DNA of 64,000 nucleotides, from NCBI RefSeq assembly GCF_001039355.2, contig NW_019773608.1, positions 1 through 64,000 of the forward strand, read 5' to 3'. The position numbers were made by a program, and so were the translations under genes. Within the stretch, counting starts at the first letter, position 1. Each line of letters opens with the position of its first letter. This stretch comes from Lingula anatina (Eukaryota > Brachiopoda > Lingulata > Lingulida > Lingulidae). Positions 12,491-24,600 of the stretch are shown in pieces. The notes beneath the pieces were generated by a model. The model saw only the letters and a list, made by a program, of their open reading frames with translations, did no database searches and was not told the DNA's origin.

Positions 12491-13185
12491 CGTTTCTAAC
12501 TTTTAGGATAATTGACACATAGACAAGTTACAATGATCAACTTAGACACTTTTGAAGTGATTATTTAAAAGCACACCTTGGACTTACCTACCCTCATTGT
12601 CTAGAAAAATCTTTCTTTAATAATTTAAATTAACATGGATATCAGAACTTCTTCACTATGTATGGATTAAGAAAGCTAAAAACACTGAATATAGATAATT
12701 ATAACACATGTGGTTGTAAATATGGCTCATTTGGTTGGCTGTGAGGCAATATTTTTGTCTTTCTGTCTTTCCAAGTTTCTCAGTACAAACTATCAATAGA
12801 ATAGCAGCATTTCTATGCAGACCTTATGGACTTCCTCAGCCAATAGAGAACTAACCCAGTCTGCCCTGTACAAAACCATACGGGTAGAAGAATTTTACCT
12901 ATTTATTGTATGTATTTACTGTTTACAAGTAAAGGCATTGAAGAGATATTTTGAACATTGACGCATTTGCTGTGACTCTGGTTTCAAATGATGTGTATAT
13001 TTATTATAGCAGCAGTATTTTTAGCTGTATGTACCCTGTAGAAAAAGCACCATTTTCTGTTCCTTGGTCAGCATGAAATTCCCATATATATACAAGCGCA
13101 TATACTGCCACAATATTTGTGTGTGATGTTTTTCTAAATGTTGTGAGGTTACACTACCAAATAAAGGCATCCTCTATTACTCGTT
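12491..13185 (+). other. Probable cytochrome c 3' UTR with poly(A) signal
   Basis: After the TAA stop there is about 0.7 kb of AT-rich sequence ending in AATAAA at 13160-13165, a plausible cleavage signal. No other gene is apparent here. Confidence 0.55.
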
Positions 13186-15281
13186 CACTGTTCACTTAGT
13201 TTAACGTGCATAAATAAAACGTGCAGTTGATTTGAAGAGGAATAATTTTAGTGAGGCCTTTGTCAAAAAAAAAAAAAAAAAAACGAATACTAACACGCAT
13301 TCCCTCACAATTCTGCCATCTCGACTTCCCAAATGAAAAGCTCTACTGCTAGAGAAGGGACTTATGTCCCTTATTATTTTCAAGGACACGTGTTTGACGT
13401 TGAATTTGAAATAGATTTTGTTCATTTGGAGTGTCTTTGTTTATCATTTCCAACCAAAAACGCTTTGTGTGCCCGTGTAAGTAGTAGTTCTTAACGAATT
13501 ACCTTTCATTTAGACCCCCATCATCTTCCTTGTCTTTGAGGAGGAATTATCGGCATGGGGCGTTTTTATATTTGAGGGGGTTAATTGCATATGTAACTTA
13601 GTCTATAAAAATTATTATAAAGAAAATCATTTTATTGTGACACGTACGTACACGTGTGAGGTACGTCTGTATCTCTGGACCCATTTGTCACCACGCATTG
13701 GATTTCTCAAAGTCGGCAGTTTATAGAAAAATGTTAATAGTAAAGTAAAAATAACAATGTAAATGTTCAATTATCAATATAAAAATAGCCATGGTCAATA
13801 CGTGACTGGCTCGCTTCCTTCAAAAGCACACACCAAACATTTGGCCAATTTCCTACTCTTTACAAGGGCGGATCCAGCGATATTTTCTGACAGTCTTCCA
13901 AATTATCTTAGTTGATCCATACTCCCATTATGAACCGTCTTCTGACAAAAAATTAGATCCCCATTAATGTGAACTTAAAAAATTCTGACCATCTTCCGGA
14001 AGACCCAGATGACTGCTTCGATCCGCCCCTGGTTTATAGTCAAAATGAATTATAGTTAGTCGTTGTTAACTTGTTATCATTATCGAGTCCAGTGGGTTAT
14101 CAAAAATACGCCTTTTATGGTCATCATAAAGTGAACAACTAAATAAAAAGGCTACTCCCTTGACACATTATAAGTTTTGCAGCATATTTAGACAAGGAAT
14201 AAAGATTTGGACATTTTCAAACACGTATAAAATATCTTTAACCTATACATGTACACTGTATGTATCACGTATTTGTAGCTCAAAAGTTGGCATTGCATTC
14301 AGATATGATTATATAGCAAATATTACTATTTCAGAAATGTGGTACTACATTCAGATATGTCGATAAATGGATGGAGCTGGAATAATATATAATATATATA
14401 TTAGCTGGAAAAGTGTGAAAGACCTTTGCCTGAGATGATATTTTAAAAATTTCAATACCGATGCGAGTACTTTGGAAAGATTCAGCAGAGAATTGGAAAT
14501 AAAAGATCTACCCAGTAGCTATGGAAATGATGTCCCTTCTTTTCAATGTTGAAACTTTAAATTTAAAACTTTCTTAGATGGTAATAGAAAATTTTACGTT
14601 CTTAATAATATTTAAAGGATGCTTGTGACATGCGATATGCTTAAATTGGTGTCTCCAAATTGATGTAGCTCTGGCGATCAGCAACACTATAAATCAAGAA
14701 ATTCTGAAGTTTTTCAGCAATGCTTGATGTCAAAACATATTTGAATAATATAAATGAATTTAGAAATACCCGTAATATGGTGGTAAAAAAAAAAAAAGAC
14801 TGGGTGACATGAAAAAGTTTTGTTAACCAATTCCGCTGTCATGCAAATAGCCGATTCCACGCTGAAAAAAATCTAAAATTATGTAAAAGAGTTTTTTTTT
14901 TCATCCCGGTACAGAAACCGCTATCAGTACCATTCTAGCACAGTGAAGATATGGAAAAGAACTACAGAAATAATACCTCCACCTGCTCTAACGGAGAGGT
15001 CATTTATTTATTTATTTCCAACTAGTCAGTGTCGGCAAATTTTCCCTTGAATTGCTTTTGCCAGACCCATTTGACTGGTTTGCCTGTTATGACTTAGTAC
15101 TTCTATGCTTAGTACATCTAAAATCAACCGTACCTTGCCATTCCAGTCTTCGACTAGTTGAAAGCACTCTAAAAAGTGGTTTTTAATTTTGTTTTGAAAA
15201 GATAAGATAATGAAACATGAAAAAAAAATTGAACGTATTTTTTATCCTCTACAATGTTTTTTTTTTTTTTTTTTTGCACAG
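13186..15281. other. Intergenic between the cytochrome c gene and its decayed copy
   Basis: No coding exon was recognised. The interval contains a 169-bp MITE (13863-14031), A and T runs, and short open frames with no recognisable content. Confidence 0.6.
13863..14031. mobile_element. MITE, CAGGGGCGGATCC family, copy 1
   Basis: The inverted termini are caAGGGCGGATCCAGC at the left and a matching GATCCGCCCCTG at the right. The internal phrases gacagtcttccaaattatct and atcttccggaagacc are shared with the copies at 24433, 46294 and 57744. Flanks CTTTA and GTTTA match at four of five bases, consistent with an old 5-bp target duplication. Confidence 0.85.
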
Positions 15282-15814
15282 GTTGTGGGGTCGTACAGGT
15301 GTGGAGCTATTAACGGGGTCTTTGAGAAGGGGAGGGCCATTTATAAAGAGCAATGTGGCGGATGTCACGTAGTTCTTAAGGATCAACCTCATAAGACTGG
15401 ATCAAACTTCTACGGGCTTCTTGGCCGCCAAAATGGGCAGGCACCAGGATTTGTTTACACTGAGGCAAACAATGCTACAGGTATGTGTTTTGATTGAGTG
15501 TGCGCTTTTTCTTTCACACACCCACACGCGCTCGCGTACAGAACTGTCTATATTGTTTCAAGGGGGAGGGTATGCTTCACTTATGCGTTTTCTTTTATAA
15601 AAAAGTAAATCATTTAAACTCCATACGACTTCTCCTTTTGTCATGTAACCCTATGTAAGCTATTAAATTTGAATTATTTGAATTTTTTTCAGGAATTACT
15701 TGCGGGCGGGAAACCATCTTCGGATACCTGGAGAATCCGAAGAAGTATATCCCAGGCACGAAAATGATCTTTGCTGGAATCAAGAAAGCTGATGCAAGGG
15801 GCGATCTTCTGTAA
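15282..15814 (+). pseudogene. Tandem duplicate of cytochrome c, probably decayed
   Basis: Exons 15282-15480 and 15693-15814 keep the intron position and phase of the intact gene at 11650, so this is a DNA-level duplicate and not a retrocopy. It retains CGGCH haem attachment, DQPHKTGSNFYGLLGRQNGQ and the axial methionine in [13 protein letters not shown]. Two breaks are seen. The codon aligned with the start ATG reads GTG (15285-15287). An in-frame TAA at 15812-15814 removes about ten C-terminal residues, including the helix end seen in the intact gene. The N-terminal region is also strongly altered. An AATAAA lies downstream at 16117-16122. It could be translated if an upstream exon supplies a start, but pseudogene is the simpler reading. 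Confidence 0.8.
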
Positions 15815-18800
15815 TGCCTGAAAGCAGAAACTGCTACTGCTTCGAATAACGTCTCTTAATTTGAGTACGTGGAGACTTTCCTTCAATTGTTTTCTGGCGA
15901 CTATTGGTAATAGCTATGGAGTAACTGATTTTTTTCAAATTTTCCTCGGTCGTGGCTTAGATTTTATTATTAACTATGTGAAATAAGTCTTTCTTACATT
16001 TGGTTTATGGATTTTTGGCGGTCATGGTTTAGATTTTATTGTCAACAATGTGATATAACGTTTTCCTTTAATTGTTTTCTGGCTACTGATGGTGTAAACC
16101 GTGCGGTAAAGGTTTAAATAAAATATGTCCGGGATATTATTTAGTTTTCCACATGTTTCTCATAATGTATCCCTTATGGTTTGTAAATTACGCTAAAAAT
16201 TGCAATCTCTCCCCATTGGTAAATGATTGAGGCTGGAAGGGGGCGGAGGGGGGGGTGTCAGCTGAAACTTGAAACGTGAACTCTGTTTAAATGTGTTATT
16301 TAATCTCTATGCCAATCAACAAACACGTCTCTTGTCAGGATTTACAACGCGTCTTTGCCAAAGACAAAGACGAAATACAATGTCACAAAATATATAGCCC
16401 TGTTAACCACTATATTTGCAACAGCTTTGTTAAAAATAGATTAATTGTTATTGGTTATTTAACTGGTAAATAAAATATGTTCACGTATCCCCTTGCCTGA
16501 GAGCGAATGTCACTAAAACGCGCCGTCTGTTTTCAAAAATTCCAAAAATACCTGCCATCGAAATGTTGATCAGAAATACTTCATAATGACTCTTAATTAA
16601 AAAATAACTTCTCCAAGCTCCTTTTTTTTTTTTTTTTTTTTTTTTTGTAGGGGGGGGGATAAACTATTTTAGTGGTACATTTTTACCTTTCGGCAATCTG
16701 AGAGGCTCACACGTAGCCGTCGTAATGTATGACAGTTGGAACGCCCATCCATATTAAGCCAAGGTTTAAATTTATTCTTCTTTAGCTTTGAGCGAAACTC
16801 GGCCGCTTCCCCAGGGACATTGGCGCACCAGGCCAGTATATGTATATATGTATATCACAAGCCCGAAGCCAACAATTACACAAGGGGGGGGGGGGTTTTC
16901 TGAAGATGTGGACCTTTTATCATGAAACCTTTCAAATTTTCACTGATAATGACTTTCACTGCTGCTTTTTGTCAAATTCATATTCATACCAACCGGACAA
17001 ATTCGAGAAAGCTTCCCTACAACTATTTAACATGTAAGAAATGTAATTGAAGAGGCGAAAGTGAGACATTATGGAAAAAATGTCAAATGTGGGAAAATTT
17101 CAGGGTAGACATATGCACTTTTAATAGGAGAGTAAAAAAAAACGCTTTAGAACAGTAAGAGCTCTTACAATTACATAAGCCGTCTACCCAAAGATCGCCA
17201 TAAAGACATATGAATATTAAATGAGTATTAATTTGCATATTAATTTGCATACAATTATCTTAAAAGTGAGTACTACTGTTCTTATCTTATCTCATATGAC
17301 GGCCCATTACCCTATCAAGTTCGTTGCAAATTGTTTCTGATAATCGCATTTCTTGTGTAGGAGAGCCGTAAGAAAACGTTAAAGCACAGTAGAGAGATTG
17401 CTTAAATGAGATGCTGCGTTTTCCCATCATGTTAAGTGACATTGTCAGTTATTCTCTCTCACACAAGTGAAACATACAGTATATATTATACTCAGGAAGA
17501 AGTGGCTTACCGCGTCGCAAGCAATTAACTCCGTCCTCCATAGATGAATGGAGTTTAATGGTATACTAACCGCTTTTGAAACTGCCCCAAGGTAATTTTT
17601 TCGTGTCTTCACACCCTGCAAAAGCTACTCCCCTTTCCCCAATTCAGAGCTTGAATACTACATAACCCCTCAAATAAAACTACCTGATGTCGTTTTTTTT
17701 TCTGAAATGGACATGAAGTTTTGGGGGTCAAGAACTTAACGTTGCATTAAACATTCAGAGCTATTTTTTTAAAATTTAAAACGATGTATCAAATCCAAGT
17801 GCAGGTCGGACCAAGCATTAATTCGTTATTTCGGAAAAAAATACTTTCTTAAAAAAACCGATGAAAATACCAGATAGGAAACCTTAAAAAGCGGAAGCGC
17901 CTCGAATGGTGAATAAAACAGAAAACAATTATACATCTTACTGAAAAAGTGTTTATTTCTACTGCACAAGTACATGAAGCAGATAGGATATATTATACCT
18001 GAATTAATGACTATTTTAGTAGGATTAGCTATCTCACACACACAAGGGCATGGTGTAGAGTAGTTAAACTGTGCAGCAGTTTCAGTATATAATAATAATA
18101 ACAATAATAATAATAATAATAATTTATCAACTTTTTATAAAAATATACATAAATTCCGATTGAAATTTGTCTGTGTAGTAATGTTATGTAAATAATGTTC
18201 TATAATGATGGATTTTTAAAACTGTTCAATTTTCTACACTATAACTGTAGAGTGACTGATGGAGTCCCAAATGCTGGGACGAAAGCTATAACAGGTACGC
18301 TTTTAGGTAAATTGTAGAAAATGAACAGTTTTAAATTTTCAGCACTATGAATACATCAAAATTGATTTCCTCCACGAGTTCTAAAATAAACATGCGAATT
18401 AAGCGCATTAAATGAATAACTCGTACTTTGTTGCATGGTGATCGGGCTCATTTGTTTCCTATCGTCGAGAAAACTTATCAATTTATTTAGAACATCCACA
18501 TTACGTTCGTCGTCTCATCATCATTCTCACTTAGGTCCATTCAATATGACTGTAATGACCACACAGTTTTGTCTTATGATAATTGTAATAAGTGAGTTGA
18601 CTGTACAAGACAGCGATGAATAATGCGATAATGCCACATACGTGTATATGTAAATTCTTATGAATTACTTTATTTTCATTTCATCTAGATCTCTCAATTA
18701 ACTTGCAGATGAAAAGAAAGGGTAAAGTAGGAATTAATGAAAGAAAGATGACCTGATAACTTTTGTTCTTATAGCAGTATAGTTATGACTTTTATCGTAT

Positions 18801-19475
18801 CCTGTCGATCCTTTGGCATATCTACATAGCTGCCATAGCCTTTTTTAGTGTAGTTTCTCACTATTTTTAAAATTGGTCTCAAACCGATCAGCACCATCTT
18901 TGTCTGCGCAACTTAAATATTTAGTCCGTTTTCATAGGCAGCTCTGAGTTTTATCTTGGTTTTCGCTCAGGGGCGGCAAGGTATTTTTCTACTACAATAT
19001 CTCGTTATAAAGCTCTGTGGGAGGGGGTGAATGGGATTTCGCGGAAGCTAAGGGGTGGAGCGCGTGATAACGGTGCCTTCCCCTGGATCACTTAACTCAT
19101 ACCTGTTTGACAGATAGAATATCACGCGACTACGATGAAAATTGTGTCCCAAGGCTTTCCGCTTCCCGCCTTGAATCATCCCTGTAACAGTTTTATGGCC
19201 ATGATGTCTCCTTTTTGCTTTTAAAGGCGTGTCACTTGGTGGTCAGGTGATTGACTTCAATATAGAATATACTGCCTAATACAAAAGCACACAGTTTACA
19301 TGCAGAACATATATACATAGAGAGGAAGGTTTTCGTTTTCATCCGAAAAAAAAAAACAATAAATTGGCGACTAAACAGTGTACACATATGCGATCACACA
19401 AAGTATTTTTCATAAAAAAAACTGCTGAATGTTACAGAATCTTTGTTCACAGGCTCACTTAATGCGGTGGCCTCT
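15815..19475. other. Intergenic, about 3.6 kb, no gene recognised
   Basis: The interval contains T and G homopolymers (16620-16660), a piece related to the 7035 MITE near 16858-16990, and a small AAT microsatellite near 18090-18125. A self-complementary pair of actgttcaattttctac and gtagaaaatgaacagtt lies near 18221-18335. Nothing resembles coding exons or RNA genes. Confidence 0.55.
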
Positions 19476-20912
19476 TTATGTATTTTTTTCGTTTTCATCC
19501 AAAAGATAGTTTGTGATAAGATGTTTAAACCTCTCCTTATTTGATAATATAAAATTAGGTGCGAAAAACTTGTCGGTAGCAGGAGAGGCCATCTTCATGC
19601 CTTTTGGCTCCAGATAATTGCCATCAAACCAGCGTCCCTCTCTCACTAAGGTACGAAGGAAGTCTAATTTCTGCTTTTTCGGATCATCACCAAAACGCTC
19701 TCCATCCCCACTCAAGGCGGATGTCAACTTCGTTTTGATGCCATTTATATCGAAGCACCATGAACAATGCCATCCGGCAAATTTACCCTGTTCCCCGAGT
19801 TGCCATACCAATACATCGTTTCCTCCTTTCTTGTATTCTGATACCTTACTCTTTTTTACCTCGCCTAATCCTTTTCGCAGCGTACCAGGTTGGTTGTCAA
19901 AAACTTGGCGGAGCATGCCTACCGAACACCCTGCGGACTGCACTGTCCAAACACGGTTCATTTTCCAGAAATATCCGTACACAGACCACCTAAGAACAAA
20001 GCCAAAGGGCTCAGGGTACCCGTCATGGAATTTGAGAAAGGCTATTGCATCACGGGACGGTATCTCATCGGCGTCAAGATGAAGAAACAGATCGTCTGGT
20101 CGTAGTTCTGCAATACTCGGGAATCCTTTTTTGAGAAAGTTTCTTGCATACCGCTCCATTTTAAATCCGTTCGTTTTACCGATTGCCAAAAAGTGGTCTA
20201 AATGAATATAGATGATATTTGAGTAAAAATCGCACAAGTATCCATCTTGTAGTTTTTGGTATAACAAAGGTAATTTGGGGTCCCCGTGAAGCGTGAAATT
20301 CGACTCTTCTATCATCACTACGTCGACCAACCCTGTTAGCTCGTGCAAAAGCGCTTCCAAAGTGTCAAATTCGTGATTCAGGAGCATTGAAATGACGACC
20401 TTTCTTGGATGTCTGCGAACTTTTATTTTTCTTTGAATTTCTTGTGGGAGTTTCGATATCCTGAGCCGTGCAACTTCGGGTATGCTGCAGGCGTTTCCAG
20501 TCCAGCTCTTCTGACAAACACACCCATTCTTTTCATTTCGCCAAAGAGTACCAAATTTGAAACATCGAGTTCCGTTATATGAGACGAAATGCTGGTCTTC
20601 CGCATTTATTTCATCCAACTGAGCTGGAGCAATAGTGTACAGATCTGGAAAACGCCTGGCTGCTTTTGCTTTGCATGTAGCCTCAGAATTTTCAGCAGTT
20701 TGCTTCAGTTCATGTTCGCCAATTCGTCCAGTTTGCTGATGAAAAGACGCTAGTTCCTTTTCATTAAGGCGTCTGTGAATTTTGTCCTCCATTGAAACGA
20801 AGTATAGCACACTAAGTTGAAAGACCACAAATAGCACCAGTAATGGGCGCCTGTAAATCTTAGCCCTGTATTTTATGCTCCGAAACATACTGTTTACCTT
20901 AATTTTTTTCAA
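19476..20912 (-). CDS. GnT-III-like beta-1,4-mannosyl-glycoprotein 4-beta-N-acetylglucosaminyltransferase, copy A (478 aa)
   Basis: Family GT17 (MGAT3-like) enzyme. Known members add bisecting GlcNAc to the core mannose of N-glycans in the Golgi. The frame is intronless and complete. A short basic cytoplasmic tail precedes one membrane anchor (about residues 22-40, PLLVLFVVFQLSVLYFV), giving type II topology, then a stem to about 105. A cysteine cluster follows (NGTRCF, GCVCQKSWTGNAC, residues 113-142), with the catalytic region after about 165. Motifs are KVVISMLLNHEFDTLEALLH, MIEESNFTLHGDPK, LFLHLDADEIPSRDAIAFL (DADE 280-283, acidic metal/nucleotide-sugar motif), FAGWHCSWCFDINGIKTK and GRWFDGNYLEPKG. 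Length suits the family. Sequons lie at N113 and N205. By my count it differs from copy B at 31 of 478 positions. Exact acceptor specificity is inferred. Confidence 0.93.
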   Translation of the reverse strand: MKKIKVNSMFRSIKYRAKIYRRPLLVLFVVFQLSVLYFVSMEDKIHRRLNEKELASFHQQTGRIGEHELKQTAENSEATCKAKAARRFPDLYTIAPAQLDEINAEDQHFVSYNGTRCFKFGTLWRNEKNGCVCQKSWTGNACSIPEVARLRISKLPQEIQRKIKVRRHPRKVVISMLLNHEFDTLEALLHELTGLVDVVMIEESNFTLHGDPKLPLLYQKLQDGYLCDFYSNIIYIHLDHFLAIGKTNGFKMERYARNFLKKGFPSIAELRPDDLFLHLDADEIPSRDAIAFLKFHDGYPEPFGFVLRWSVYGYFWKMNRVWTVQSAGCSVGMLRQVFDNQPGTLRKGLGEVKKSKVSEYKKGGNDVLVWQLGEQGKFAGWHCSWCFDINGIKTKLTSALSGDGERFGDDPKKQKLDFLRTLVREGRWFDGNYLEPKGMKMASPATDKFFAPNFILSNKERFKHLITNYLLDENEKNT

Positions 20913-21178
20913 TCAATCAGCAAGTTGCTTTCCTTTAGACCTTTTGTCCAAGAAAATGTTTTCAAAATGACATCAACACTCTTTGTTCATAATCTTATTC
21001 TGCAGACAGGCGCCGGAATTGAAGCTGTGCTCAACATTGATACATATCTTGCACATCTTAAGTTGAAGGTAATAATTTACCTACCTGTGAGGGGAGGGGG
21101 GAAGGGGGGTCCCACGTTTGCCCCACAGCTACCTGTCTACTTGACTATGCATGATACAGTGATTACTAATTTAGAAGG

Positions 21179-21179
<1 letters not shown>

Positions 21180-21260
<81 letters not shown>
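21180..21260. repeat. TA microsatellite, about 40 units
   Basis: An uninterrupted alternating TA run. At the equivalent place beside copy B (24211-24230) there is only a short tatctatatatttatc, so the tract expanded after the duplication. Confidence 0.97.
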
Positions 21261-21263
<3 letters not shown>

Positions 21264-21288
21264 CTATATGCGACATATTATTATAGAA

Positions 21289-21479
21289 TGACAGATCGCA
21301 TTTCGGAGTATCAGTCAGAACACCGTCAGGATGAGCCCACGGTCGTACTACAAAATTTGTTCTAGGGTATGATACTCCGAAATGCGATCTGACACACACC
21401 TTGAAATCAGGTAGTGTGGTGCGATATACCGGTTAATTCAGGATCCTTATGTGCCGAGTCTGGTAGTTGGGTAGGTCTG
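21289..21479. mobile_element. Truncated copy of the CAGGCCTACCC inverted-repeat element
   Basis: The right end matches the full element at 39871-40421 (atataccggttaattcagg, gccgagtctggtagttgggt). The left terminus is missing. The inner arms gatcgcatttcggagtatca and tgatactccgaaatgcgatc face each other. It is absent from the paralogous flank of copy B, so it inserted after the local duplication. Confidence 0.8.
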
Positions 21480-22505
21480 TGGTTGGTATTGTTTCGTATT
21501 AAAGGGCGGTTGTTTCGCTTTCCGTAAAGTGGTTGCGCGTGGCTTCACTAGCAGCAACACGACCATACCCGTCTTTTTCAAACTGTGAGAAAGACGCCAC
21601 TGTTGCTACACATACGCCTACGCTGATATTTTCTTTTGGGGTAGAAAATAAAAATATACTTGTTTATAGATTGCATCATTTTAGAATAATTCAGATACTA
21701 TCAGTTGAGTTAATTGTGGGGCACAAGCTTTCGAATTATTCAAATACGGTACGGTAAGTATGTTTAATAGAAATTTAAATGCGTGAAGGGTGATATACCA
21801 GACAAGGACAGAAGTAACGCGTAATTACCAGTGTTTGTCAATTATCCTGTGAAACAGGCGTTTAAAACTCTGATATTCACAACAATTTATGAAGTAGAAA
21901 TCTGAGAGCAATAAGATTGGTGCTGTAGAGAGACCGCGAACAGAGTTAAAAATGCTACAGTTGTGAAACAGATTGCAAACCTGAATAAAGAATGCTATAG
22001 TAGAGAAACCCAAGTCTTTACTGGCTTGACCCGTTGTGACAGGAATGTTAGTGCTAGGAATTGAAGCCCGGGTCCCATGTGACTAGAACAGGTAAGGGTT
22101 AGTCGCAGTATTGGGGTTCGTATATGGGACAAATGCCACCTACAAAGTAATGGGGAACGGACTATGGTTCCTGGCAGACTACCATTCCTGTCACCCAGAG
22201 ACAGTAGTTGGGAATTCATACGTGTATTCAAGTGTAATGAACCGGGGAAGAGCCAATAGGACTATTATTAGAAGCCTGTGCTTTTTACCCACCTGGTCCA
22301 GTGCCACCCTATTTATTTGTATATTGACAGGCGACTAATCTCAATATAACGGTTAAATTTTCATTACACTTGAAGTTATCCAAAAATAACAATAAATTGG
22401 CAAATAAACAGTATACAAATACATTCATACGAAGTAGGCCTATTTTTCATAAAAAAGGCTCTTGAACATGTAACAGCATCTTTGTTCTTTCACTCACTTC
22501 ACTCT

Positions 22506-23942
22506 TTAAGTTGTTTTTTCGTTTTCATCCAAAAGATAGTTTGTGATAAGATGTTTAAACCTCTCCTTATTTGATAATATAAAATTAGGTGCGAAAAACT
22601 TGTCGGTAACGGGAGAAGCCATCTTCATGCCTTTTGGCTCCAGATAATTGCCATCAAACCAGCGTCCCTCTCTCACTAAGGTACGAAGGAAGTCCAATTT
22701 CTGCTTTTTCGGATCATCACCAAAACGCTCTCCATCCCCACTCAAGGCGGATGTCAACTTCGTTTTGATGCCATTTATATCGAAGCACCATGAACAATGC
22801 CATCCGGCAAATTTACCCTGTTCCCCAAGTTGCCATACCAATACATCGTTTCCTCCTTTCTTGTATTCTGATACCTTACTCTTTTTTACCTCGCCTAATC
22901 CTTTTCGCAGCGTACCAGGTTGGTTGTCAAAAACTTGGCGGAGCATGCCTATCGAACACCCCGGGGAGCTCAATTTCAAAACACGGTTCATTTTCCAGAA
23001 ATATCCGTACACAGACCACCTCAGAACAAAGCCAAAGGGCTCAGGGTACCCGTCATGGAATTTCAGAAAGGCTATTGCATCACAGGACGGGACTTCGTCG
23101 GCGTCAAGATGAAAAAACAGATCGTCTGGTCGTAGTGCTGCAATACTTGGGAATCCTTTTTTGAGGAAGTTTCTTGCATACCGATCCATTTTAAATCCGT
23201 GCTTTTTACCGTCTGCCAAAAAGTGGTCTAAATAAATATAGATGATATTTGAGTAAAAATCGCACAAATATCCATCTTGTAGTTTTTGGTATAACAAAGG
23301 TAATTTTGGGTCCCCGTGAAGCGTGAAATTCGACTCTTCTATCATCACTACGTCGACCAACCCTGTTAGCTCGTGCAAAAGCGCTTCCAAAGTGTCAAAT
23401 TCGTGATTCAGGAGCATTGAAATGACGACCTTTCTTGGATGTCTGCGAACTTTTATTTTTCTTTGAATTTCTTGTGGGAGTTTCGATATCCCGACTCGTG
23501 CAACTTCTGGTATGCTGCAGGCGTTTCCAGTCCAGCTCTTCTGACAAACACACCCATTCTTTTCATTTCGCCTAAGAGTACCAAATTTGAAACATCGAGT
23601 TCCTTTATATGAGACGAAATGCTGGTCTTCCGCATTTATTTCATCCAACTGAGCTGAAGCAATAGTGTACAGATCTGGAAAACGCCTGGCTGCTTTTGCT
23701 TTGCATGTAGCTTCGAAACTTTCAGAAGTTTGTTGCAATTCTTGTTCGTCAATTCGTCCATTTTGCTCGTGAAAAGACGTTAGTTCCTTTTCATTAAGGC
23801 GTCTGTGAATTTTGTCCTCCATTGAGACGAAGTATAGCACACTAAGTTGAAAGACCACAAATAGCACCAGCAATGGGCGCCTGTAAATCTTAGCCCTGTA
23901 TTTTATACTCCGAAACATACTGTTTACCTTAATTTTTTTCAA
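22506..23942 (-). CDS. GnT-III-like beta-1,4-mannosyl-glycoprotein 4-beta-N-acetylglucosaminyltransferase, copy B (478 aa)
   Basis: Tandem paralogue of copy A, exactly 3,030 bp away, same strand and length, intronless and complete. The layout is the same: basic tail, membrane anchor about 22-40, cysteine cluster GCVCQKSWTGNAC, and GT17 catalytic region with LFFHLDADEVPSCDAIAFL. Two features are odd. Arginine after the DADE motif is replaced by cysteine (PSC, against PSR in A and C). The segment after KMNRV reads LKLSSPGCSIG instead of the WTVQSAGCSVG shared by A and C. Both lie near the expected active centre, so substrate preference could differ; this is inference. The sequon at N113 is lost (K in B). 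The same flanking DNA as copy A confirms segmental duplication and argues against two independent retrocopies. Confidence 0.92.
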   Translation of the reverse strand: MKKIKVNSMFRSIKYRAKIYRRPLLVLFVVFQLSVLYFVSMEDKIHRRLNEKELTSFHEQNGRIDEQELQQTSESFEATCKAKAARRFPDLYTIASAQLDEINAEDQHFVSYKGTRCFKFGTLRRNEKNGCVCQKSWTGNACSIPEVARVGISKLPQEIQRKIKVRRHPRKVVISMLLNHEFDTLEALLHELTGLVDVVMIEESNFTLHGDPKLPLLYQKLQDGYLCDFYSNIIYIYLDHFLADGKKHGFKMDRYARNFLKKGFPSIAALRPDDLFFHLDADEVPSCDAIAFLKFHDGYPEPFGFVLRWSVYGYFWKMNRVLKLSSPGCSIGMLRQVFDNQPGTLRKGLGEVKKSKVSEYKKGGNDVLVWQLGEQGKFAGWHCSWCFDINGIKTKLTSALSGDGERFGDDPKKQKLDFLRTLVREGRWFDGNYLEPKGMKMASPVTDKFFAPNFILSNKERFKHLITNYLLDENEKTT

Positions 23943-24432
23943 TCAATCAGCAAGTTGCTTTCTTTTAGAGCTTTTGTCCAAGAAAATGTTTTCAAAATGA
24001 CATCAACACTCTTTGTTTATAATCTTTTTCTGCAGACAGGCGCCGGAATTGAAGCTGTGCTCAACATTGATACATATCTTGCACATCTTAAGTTGAAGGT
24101 AACAATTTACCTAACTGTGAGGGGAGGGGGGAAGGGGGGGTCCCACGTTTGCCCCACAGCTACTTGTCTACTTGACTATGCATATGATACAGTGATTACT
24201 AAGTTAGAAGGCTATCTATATATTTATCAGTTATATGCGACATGTTATTATAGAATGGTATCTGTAGCTCTTGAGATATTTATCATAATGCTTGTTTATT
24301 ATTTGATGGGTAACCTGTAATTTGTAATGTACTCAGGTATTGTGTACCGTTGTCATGGCCCATGCAGTGTTATAACTGGGTAGGTTTACTGAAGCTAATA
24401 CATGTATGCACAAAGTTGTCTTTAATCTGAGA

Positions 24433-24600
24433 CAGGGGCGGATTTAGGCCGTCTTCTGGGTCTTCCGGAAGACGGTCAGATTTTTAAGTTTACATTGACG
24501 GGTATCTAATTTTTCTTGTCGGAAGACGGTCAAAAATTGATGGTTGATCAATGAAGATAATTTGGAAGCCTGTCAGAAAATAACTGTGGATCCGCCCCTG
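24433..24600. mobile_element. MITE, CAGGGGCGGATCC family, copy 2, TSD TGAGA
   Basis: 168 bp with inverted ends CAGGGGCGGATTTAGG and GTGGATCCGCCCCTG, flanked by TGAGA at 24428-24432 and 24601-24605. The interior contains two copies of cggaagacggtca, facing the tcttccggaagac palindrome. There is no coding capacity. Confidence 0.92.

Larger units (their letters stand above)
20913..22505. other. Spacer between GnT-III copies A and B, with duplicated flank, TA tract and inserted element
   Basis: The 5' flank of copy A (20913-21180) closely matches that of copy B (23943-24210), and 21480-22100 matches 25390-25990. A TA microsatellite of about 80 bp (21180-21260) and a truncated inverted-repeat element (21289-21479) are present only in the A flank. 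No coding exon is seen. Confidence 0.7.

Noticed and set aside
19618-20105. Plus-strand frames of 71-154 codons opposite GnT-III copy A (and equivalents at 22648-23164 and 38712-39057)
   Set aside because: Shadow frames of the conserved glycosyltransferase on the other strand, repeated in all three paralogues.
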